From NCBI GenBank assembly GCA_007136565.1, contig SLGS01000095.1:1-10980 (forward strand): a DNA stretch of 10,980 bases, given 5' to 3'. Shown piece by piece: positions 7,048 to 10,980 of the stretch. The notes beneath the pieces were generated by a model, which ran no database searches, had not been told where the DNA came from, and saw nothing but the letters and a program-made list of their open reading frames with translations. Numbering within the stretch: position 1 is the stretch's first letter; every line of letters begins with the position of its first letter. The DNA is from Clostridia bacterium. GTDB lineage: Bacteria; Bacillota; Sulfobacillia; SLMV01. The position numbers and the translations under genes are program-made.

Positions 7048-7877
7048 GGATTTACGTGTCGGCGGATCTCGAAGGTGTCAGTGGAGTCGTCCACGGGGAC
7101 CAGGTGGGTGCCGGTGGGCCCGACTACGCCCGGACGAGGAAATTGGTTACCGAGGAGGTCAATGCCGCCGTGGCCGGCGCCCTCGAGGGCGGGGCCAGCG
7201 AGGTAGTGGTGAACGACGGGCACGGTGGCATGCGAAACATACTCATAGAAGATCTTCATCCGCAAGCCCGCCTGATTACCGGGGCTCCCAAGCTCATGGG
7301 TCAAATGGAGGGGATCGACAGTCCCGAAGGATTTGCCGGCCTGGCATTCGTGGGATACCACGCCAGGGCGGGGACCCACGGCGTGCTCAACCACACCATC
7401 TCGGGGGCGGTGGTCGCTCGTTTGCTCCTGAATGGAGTGGAAGTGGGAGAGGCGGGTTTGAACGCCGCCATAGGCGCACATTTCGGTGTGCCCCTGGTAT
7501 TTGCCAGTGGCGATGGCGCCACCTGCGAGCAGGTCTTGGAACTCGATCCGGCGGCCACCGTCGTCGCCGTAAAAGAGGACGCCGGGCGTTATGCCGCTTC
7601 GTGCATGTCCCCCGAAAAGGCCCGGGAGTCCATCAGGAAGGGAATGGTCGAGGCCGTCCGCGCCCTGGGTAGGGGTGAGATCCCCGTTCCCGAGGCCGGG
7701 GGGGAAACCACGGTGGAGCTGACGACCCGCGATACCGCCATGGCCGACTTGGCGGGATTGCTGCCCGGATCCACCAGGCTAAGTCCTCTTCAGCTGGAAT
7801 ACACCGCCGAAGACGCTCCGTCCGCGTACAGGGCCCTGAGGGCAATGATCTACCTGGCCTCGTGCGCCAACCGCTGA
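7044..7877 (+). CDS. dppA: D-aminopeptidase, DppA-type (peptidase family M55)
   Basis: Zinc enzyme that releases N-terminal D-amino acids; B. subtilis DppA prefers D-Ala-D-Ala and forms a ring-shaped decamer. The 277-residue protein is close to DppA in length and begins MRIYVSADLEGVSG. Metal ligands line up with DppA: Asp8 and Glu10, His60 in VNDGHGG, His106 in FVGYHARAG and Glu136 in VEVGEAGLNA. His117 in THGVLNHTIS matches the proposed catalytic His115 of DppA. SPEKARESIRKG and VELTTRDTAMADL cover the usual C-terminal part. The ATG has AAGGAG at 7031-7036 and overlaps the asparaginase stop by 4 nt. In B. subtilis dppA heads a dipeptide transport operon; here no transporter gene is adjacent, so uptake must be coded elsewhere. 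It fits a role in degrading D-Ala-D-Ala or other D-peptides beside alanine racemase. Confidence 0.95.
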   Translation: MRIYVSADLEGVSGVVHGDQVGAGGPDYARTRKLVTEEVNAAVAGALEGGASEVVVNDGHGGMRNILIEDLHPQARLITGAPKLMGQMEGIDSPEGFAGLAFVGYHARAGTHGVLNHTISGAVVARLLLNGVEVGEAGLNAAIGAHFGVPLVFASGDGATCEQVLELDPAATVVAVKEDAGRYAASCMSPEKARESIRKGMVEAVRALGRGEIPVPEAGGETTVELTTRDTAMADLAGLLPGSTRLSPLQLEYTAEDAPSAYRALRAMIYLASCANR

Positions 7878-7883
7878 GATTTG

Positions 7884-7891
7884 AAAGGGGA
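7884..7891 (+). promoter_or_regulatory. Ribosome binding site fixing the M20 start
   Basis: AAAGGGGA ends 7 nt before TTG 7899. A longer reading from TTG 7881 would place this site inside the coding region and has no Shine-Dalgarno of its own, so the shorter start is chosen. Confidence 0.6.
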
Positions 7892-7898
7892 TAGGCAC

Positions 7899-9137
7899 TT
7901 GGACAAGGATAATACCCTGGAAGAAATCGGTGGAATCGCCCTGTCCCGGATCTGTGGGCGCGCCGAAGAACTCATGGGCGAGATTCGCGACTTGAGACGG
8001 GATTTACATCGCAACCCGGAGTTGGGCATGGAGGAGACCCGGACCGCTTCCATAGTGGCGGAATACCTCCGGCGGCTGGATATCGAGGTGTCCGAGGGCG
8101 TCGGTGGCACCGGCGTCGTGGGGCTCTTGCGGGGCGGTACCGATGGTCCGACCGTGGCGCTTCGGGCCGACATGGATGCCCTGCCGATGGACGAGGATAC
8201 CGGCGTTGATTACGCTTCGTCGGTACCCGGGAAGATGCACTCCTGCGGTCACGATGCCCACACGGCCATATTACTGGGAACCGCCCGGATGCTTTCCGAA
8301 CTGACCGACGCTGGATCCAACCTGAAGGGCAACGTGAAGTTCCTCTTCCAACCCGCGGAGGAGGGTCCCGGTGGAGCGCAGCCCATGCTCGACGATGGAG
8401 CCTTCGACGCCCCGGCGGTAGACGCGGTCTTCGGTTTGCACGTGGATGTGAACTTGCCCACTGGAACCGTGGGCAGCCGGCGTGGAGTCATGACCGCGGC
8501 CGCGGACGAGGCGAGGATAGAGATAGTGGGTAAGGGTGGTCACGGAGCCCACCCCCATACCGCCGTGGACAGCGTAGTGGTCGCTTCCTACGTGGTGACG
8601 GCGCTGCAGACCCTGGTGAGCCGAGAGGTATCGCCGGCGGATTCGGCGGTCTTCAGCGTGGGCCGCATCGCCGGGGGATACAGGAATAACATCATCGCTC
8701 CCAAGGTCAACATGGAGGCCACGGTCAGGACGCTCTCTCGCGAGGTTAGGGACGTGTTGCCGGGCAGGATCGAGGGGATCGTTCGAGGTGTTTGTGAGGC
8801 CATGCGGGCGGATTACGGGTTGGAGTACGATTACGGATATCCACCGCTGGAAAATAGCGATGAGATGGTGGACCTCTTCTTCCGCAGTGCCGGGGCGTTG
8901 CTGGGTTCGGGCTCGGTGGTCGAGATCGATGACCCCAGCATGGGAGCCGAGGACTTCGCCTACTTCGCCGAGGCAGCACCGGCTTGCTTCTATCGCCTCG
9001 GAGTAAGAAACGAAGAGAAGGGATTGGGAGTATACCCCAACCACAATCCCAGGTTCGACATCGACGAGGATGCCCTGGTGGTAGGCGCCAAGACCATGAC
9101 CGTCCTGGCCCTGTCGTATCTCTCGCCGAAGGATTAG
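7899..9137 (+). CDS. M20 family metallo-amidohydrolase (M20D; N-acyl amino acid / aminobenzoyl-type hydrolase)
   Basis: Two-metal amidohydrolase of the HipO/AbgA/IAA-amino-acid-hydrolase group that removes acyl groups from N-acyl amino acids or splits related dipeptides. The 412-residue length is typical. The sequence shows the first-domain start DLRRDLHRNPELGMEETRT (31-49), ALRADMDALPM (87-97) and KMHSCGHDAHTA (112-123) with metal ligands Cys116 and His118. Next come FQPAEE (150-155) with catalytic Glu154 and ligand Glu155, FGLHVD with His181, the dimerisation-domain GKGGHGAHPH (211-220), MGAEDFAYF (348-356) and NHNPRFD with His382. All expected metal and catalytic residues are present. TTG 7899 is preferred over TTG 7881 because AAAGGGGA (7884-7891) sits 7 nt upstream of it and inside the longer reading. 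It starts 21 nt after dppA and ends the operon before a strong hairpin. Substrate is unknown. Confidence 0.92.
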   Translation: MDKDNTLEEIGGIALSRICGRAEELMGEIRDLRRDLHRNPELGMEETRTASIVAEYLRRLDIEVSEGVGGTGVVGLLRGGTDGPTVALRADMDALPMDEDTGVDYASSVPGKMHSCGHDAHTAILLGTARMLSELTDAGSNLKGNVKFLFQPAEEGPGGAQPMLDDGAFDAPAVDAVFGLHVDVNLPTGTVGSRRGVMTAAADEARIEIVGKGGHGAHPHTAVDSVVVASYVVTALQTLVSREVSPADSAVFSVGRIAGGYRNNIIAPKVNMEATVRTLSREVRDVLPGRIEGIVRGVCEAMRADYGLEYDYGYPPLENSDEMVDLFFRSAGALLGSGSVVEIDDPSMGAEDFAYFAEAAPACFYRLGVRNEEKGLGVYPNHNPRFDIDEDALVVGAKTMTVLALSYLSPKD

Positions 9138-9176
9138 CGGGGACTTCTCGCGCCCCCTTTATCCCGATCTTCGAGC

Positions 9177-9221
9177 TTTCGGTCCCGGCCGCCCGTTTCC
9201 CGTTTGCGGCCGGGACCGAAA
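9177..9221 (+). terminator. Perfect 16-bp hairpin closing the operon; terminator without a U-tract
   Basis: The left arm (9177-9192, TTTCGGTCCCGGCCGC) and right arm (9206-9221) are exact reverse complements around a 13-nt loop (9193-9205). It begins 39 nt after the M20 stop, as an operon-ending structure would. The bases that follow (CTCCCTATC) contain no run of T, so this is not a textbook intrinsic terminator. It could instead be a Rho-assisted stop, a 3'-end RNA stabiliser or a symmetric protein-binding site. The hairpin is directly visible; termination is inference. Confidence 0.65.
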
Positions 9222-9289
9222 CTCCCTATCTACTTCATCGGTCGTCCCCGCGCCACGGTTCCCGGCCTCCGCGTCCGCGGGGGTTGCAA

Positions 9290-9295
9290 TTGACA
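9290..9295 (+). promoter_or_regulatory. Possible -35 box upstream of the small-protein / glmL unit
   Basis: An exact TTGACA lies between the operon-closing hairpin and the next genes, where a promoter is expected. The -10 position is poor: at 16-17 nt spacing the best reading is AAGGAT (9312-9317), matching TATAAT at only 3 of 6 bases. A weak or activator-dependent sigma-70 promoter is possible; chance occurrence is also possible. Confidence 0.3.
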
Positions 9296-9316
9296 CGGGG
9301 AAACGGGTAAAAAGGA

Positions 9317-9396
9317 TTGGACGGGAAGTACCCTCGAGATCTTTTCATGGGTCTTCCCGTCCAAGGAGTAACCCGGGAGGGACTCCCGTTCCCGGG
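9317..9396 (+). promoter_or_regulatory. Two tandem stem-loops, candidate structured 5' leader
   Basis: Stem-loop 1 pairs TTGGACGGGAAG (9317-9328) with its exact reverse complement at 9353-9364. After one unpaired T (9329) it extends by ACCC (9330-9333) with GGGT (9349-9352), giving 16 pairs around a 15-nt loop. Stem-loop 2 pairs CCCGGGA (9372-9378) with TCCCGGG (9390-9396) and can extend inward by three GC pairs. A short GTTTTC follows at 9405-9410. Both lie downstream of the possible -35 box and upstream of the best-supported start of the next gene (9476). They could form a leader that controls transcription or translation. I could not match it to a known riboswitch or sRNA. Part of the region is also an open frame, so coding is not excluded. 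Confidence 0.45.
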
Positions 9397-9459
9397 AGGG
9401 GACAGTTTTCGAGTCAGGACTTCGAGTCGTCGAGTTGCGGAGCCGGTTTTTGATCCATC

Positions 9460-9468
9460 GAGGGGGAA
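9460..9468 (+). promoter_or_regulatory. Ribosome binding site that decides the small-protein start
   Basis: GAGGGGGAA is followed after 7 nt by TTG 9476. The alternative TTG at 9317 has only AAAAAGG ending 1 nt before it, too close for initiation. The site therefore favours the 120-residue form over a 173-residue form. Confidence 0.5.
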
Positions 9469-9475
9469 TCCCGCT

Positions 9476-9838
9476 TTGCGCAGTGAAGATATTTCGCCCG
9501 AAAGGCGAGATGAATTGATCGAGTGGGCTGCCCAACGGATCTATCAGTGGGATATGGTCGCTCCGGCGATCATGCTGTTCGATGGATTTAGGCCCATATC
9601 TTTCGTTACGAGCCAGGGAATGCACATGTTAGCGCCCTTCACCAACCTCTTCACGGGTCATCCCTATGCCACCGAAATAGGGTATCTCCTCCAGGATAGG
9701 AAGAACCTGGATACGCTGGTGGAGCGACTCGAGGATATGATCGAGGAAGAGGAGCGAGAAAGGCGCGAAGCTCGCAAGAGGAAGGCCGAAGAGGCCGCCC
9801 AGGACGCTAAAGATCAGACCGATGAAAATGATGGCTAG
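9476..9838 (+). CDS. Small protein of unknown function with charged C-terminal tail, upstream of glmL
   Basis: I do not recognise this family with confidence. From TTG 9476 it has 120 residues. The N-terminal half is helical in appearance (SPERRDELIEWAAQRIYQWD). Next is a moderately hydrophobic core with conserved-looking turns (MVAPAIMLFDGFRPISFVTSQ, residues 27-47, then HMLAPFTNLFTGHPY). A DRKNLDTLVERLEDMI helix leads to a highly charged Glu/Lys/Arg tail (90-120), probably coiled-coil or disordered. The hydrophobic stretch is short and interrupted by Pro and charged residues, so a membrane span is doubtful; peripheral membrane contact is possible. TTG 9476 is chosen for GAGGGGGAA at 9460-9468. 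The frame stays open to 9311, with a TTG at 9317 that has no properly spaced Shine-Dalgarno and sits in a stem. It ends 72 nt before the GlmL-type gene and is probably co-transcribed with it, hinting at a linked role. Confidence 0.7.
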   Translation: MRSEDISPERRDELIEWAAQRIYQWDMVAPAIMLFDGFRPISFVTSQGMHMLAPFTNLFTGHPYATEIGYLLQDRKNLDTLVERLEDMIEEEERERREARKRKAEEAAQDAKDQTDENDG

Positions 9839-9892
9839 GGGCTAAGCGCACGACGGCTTGCACCGAGGGTCCGCCGATAACGAAGGGGATCC

Positions 9893-9903
9893 GGGAGGAG
9901 GAG
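9893..9903 (+). promoter_or_regulatory. Strong ribosome binding site of the GlmL-type gene
   Basis: GGGAGGAGGAG is an excellent Shine-Dalgarno, ending 7 nt before TTG 9911. It fixes the start of the following gene, whose conserved ATP-binding motif begins about 17 residues later. Confidence 0.75.
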
Positions 9904-9910
9904 AGACTGT

Positions 9911-10980
9911 TTGCCGACGGAAGGTACGACGAAGATTCCGAAGGACCAGATTCAATCCATAATTGCCACCGACTGCGGTAGTACGACTACCAAGGCGATC
10001 TTGATCGAAAAGCGAGGTGACGAGTATCGACTCATCGTGCGGGGAGAAGCCCCGACGACGGTCGAGGCTCCCTTCGAGGACGTCACCATGGGTGTTCGCA
10101 ACGCGGTGACCGAAGTCGAGGAACTCTCCGGTAAGACATTTCTCGAGCCGGACGGGGTAATACGGCCCAGGGAATCGGATACCCGGGGCGTGGACGTCTA
10201 CCTTTCGACCAGTAGCGCGGGTGGCGGTCTCCAGATGATGGTCGCCGGCGTGGTAAAGACCATGACCGCCGAGAGCGCCGAGCGCGCAGCCCTGGGGGCC
10301 GGAGCCATCGTGATGGATGCCATTTCCGTCGACGACGGTCGACTCCCCCACCAAAAGATTTCCAGAATACGTCAACTACGCCCCGACATGATATTGCTCT
10401 CGGGAGGAGTCGATGGCGGGACCATTACGCACGTCAGCCAGATCGCGGAGCTGATCGCCGCCGCCGATCCGAGACCGAGATTGGGAATCGGGTTCCAACT
10501 TCCGGTCATCTTCGCCGGTAACAAGGACGCCAGGTCGCACGTCGAAAGCACCCTAGGCGAGACGCTCGATCTCCGGGTAGTGGACAACATACGCCCGGTA
10601 TTGGAAGAGGAAGTCCTGGAGCCGGCCCGAGAAGAGATACATAACCTCTTCATGGAGCACGTGATGGCCCAGGCCCCCGGATACAACAAGCTGATGCGCT
10701 GGACGGATGCACCCATCATGCCCACGCCCGGTGCCGTCGGACTCGGCATCCAAAACGTGGCCAAACAATACAAGATGGAAGTATTGGGCGTAGACATCGG
10801 GGGAGCCACCACCGACGTTTTCAGCGTTTTCGCCGGTACCTTCAACCGCACCGTTTCCGCCAACCTCGGGATGAGCTACAGCATCTGTAACGTCCTCCTG
10901 GAGACCGGGCTGGACAATATATCCCGCTGGCTTCCCATGCGGGTTCCGGAAGATTCGCTGCGCAGCAGGATTCGCAACAA
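9911..10980 (+). CDS. GlmL/MutL-family ASKHA ATPase (B12-mutase accessory protein), 3'-truncated
   Basis: Member of the MutL/GlmL family, found beside coenzyme-B12-dependent glutamate mutase and, in some anaerobes, ornithine aminomutase. Members are thought to act as ATP-driven reactivation chaperones, by analogy with diol dehydratase reactivase. It is not the DNA mismatch-repair MutL. The 356 codons in the window show the phosphate-1 loop ATDCGSTTTKAIL (19-31), the family segment YLSTSSAGGGLQMMVAG, the ALGAGA turn, LLSGGVDGG (162-170), PVIFAGNK, IMPTPGAVGLGIQ and the phosphate-2 loop GVDIGGATTDV (293-303). Together these show a complete first ATPase subdomain and the start of the second. The frame is open at the right edge; about 100 or more residues should follow. 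The TTG start is fixed by the strong Shine-Dalgarno just upstream. The cognate mutase is not in the window, so the specific mutase is unknown. Confidence 0.88.
   Translation, partial: MPTEGTTKIPKDQIQSIIATDCGSTTTKAILIEKRGDEYRLIVRGEAPTTVEAPFEDVTMGVRNAVTEVEELSGKTFLEPDGVIRPRESDTRGVDVYLSTSSAGGGLQMMVAGVVKTMTAESAERAALGAGAIVMDAISVDDGRLPHQKISRIRQLRPDMILLSGGVDGGTITHVSQIAELIAAADPRPRLGIGFQLPVIFAGNKDARSHVESTLGETLDLRVVDNIRPVLEEEVLEPAREEIHNLFMEHVMAQAPGYNKLMRWTDAPIMPTPGAVGLGIQNVAKQYKMEVLGVDIGGATTDVFSVFAGTFNRTVSANLGMSYSICNVLLETGLDNISRWLPMRVPEDSLRSRIRN

Larger units (their letters stand above)
9138..9475 (+). other. Intergenic region with hairpins and possible promoter, no recognised gene
   Basis: Between the M20 stop and the preferred start at 9476 there are 338 nt. 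They contain the 16-bp hairpin (9177-9221), a weaker GC-rich inverted repeat CCCCGCG/CGCGGGG (9246-9252 and 9276-9282) just before TTGACA, the two leader stem-loops (9317-9396), and three copies of TCGAGT (9409-9414, 9422-9427, 9430-9435). No tRNA, small RNA family or conserved peptide was recognised. An open frame from 9311 joins the downstream gene, so part of it could be an N-terminal extension of that protein. Confidence 0.6.

Noticed and set aside
9138..9165. Small GGGG/CCCC hairpin followed by TTT just after the M20 stop
   Set aside because: Only four pairs with a 10-nt loop and three T; too weak beside the 16-bp hairpin that follows.
9246..9282. CCCCGCG/CGCGGGG inverted repeat as a second terminator or operator
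   Set aside because: Seven pairs across a 23-nt loop with no T-run; in GC-rich DNA this can arise by chance.
9409..9435. Three TCGAGT repeats as operator or iteron sites
   Set aside because: Short, unevenly spaced, and TCGAG is common throughout this window; no support for a binding site.
9317..9475. Reading the small protein from TTG 9317 (173 residues)
   Set aside because: No properly spaced Shine-Dalgarno, the TTG is in the arm of a stem-loop, and a better site lies before TTG 9476. The frame is open, however, so it cannot be fully excluded.
9222..9475. Cobalamin riboswitch ahead of the GlmL-type gene
   Set aside because: Expected from the B12 link, but I could not find a convincing B12-box or the typical multi-stem layout.
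9842..10863. Two - strand open frames covering the right end
   Set aside because: The + strand here encodes a GlmL-family ATPase with clear nucleotide-binding loops and a strong Shine-Dalgarno; the - frames have no recognisable motifs.

Overview
The window is a GC-rich bacterial segment in which every credible gene lies on the + strand. It reads as one long, tightly packed operon (start of window to about 9137), then a non-coding/regulatory gap, then the start of a second unit running off the right edge. No strand switch, tRNA, rRNA, insertion sequence or CRISPR array was seen. The gene content suggests an anaerobe that ferments amino acids and peptides: a GlmL/MutL-type partner of a B12-dependent mutase, several peptide and amide hydrolases, and enzymes for D-amino acids. 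A Synergistota-like or Clostridia-like genome would fit. That is an inference from gene content, not a phylogenetic result. Many genes appear to start with TTG.

Region 1 (1-3093) is a housekeeping block: the 3' part of the bifunctional NAD(P)HX epimerase/dehydratase (nnrE/nnrD), alanine racemase (alr), a ribbon-helix-helix antitoxin and a MazF/EndoA-type endoribonuclease toxin. The order alr-antitoxin-toxin is the arrangement known from Bacillus subtilis (alr-ndoAI-ndoA), with a 4-nt overlap between alr and the antitoxin gene and a 14-nt overlap between antitoxin and toxin.

Region 2 (3117-9137) is a catabolic run: a PLP-dependent D-cysteine desulfhydrase/ACC-deaminase relative, a class I glutamine-amidotransferase-fold gamma-glutamyl hydrolase (PuuD-like, peptidase C26), a DmpA-type self-processing P1 aminopeptidase, an asparaginase of the Rhizobium etli ReAV type, a DppA-type zinc D-aminopeptidase (M55) and an M20 amidohydrolase. 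Consecutive genes overlap by 4 nt or are separated by 6-23 nt. With alanine racemase just upstream, the set looks like cytoplasmic machinery for unusual peptide and amide bonds (gamma-glutamyl, D-residue, beta or N-acyl links) and for the amino acids released, for example from peptidoglycan peptides. No transporter is present in the window.

Region 3 (9138-10980) has a perfect 16-bp hairpin after the M20 gene, a possible -35 box, two consecutive stem-loops that look like a structured leader, a small protein of unknown function with a very charged tail, and the first 356 codons of a GlmL/MutL-family ASKHA ATPase. The last two genes probably begin a B12-mutase locus continuing beyond the window.
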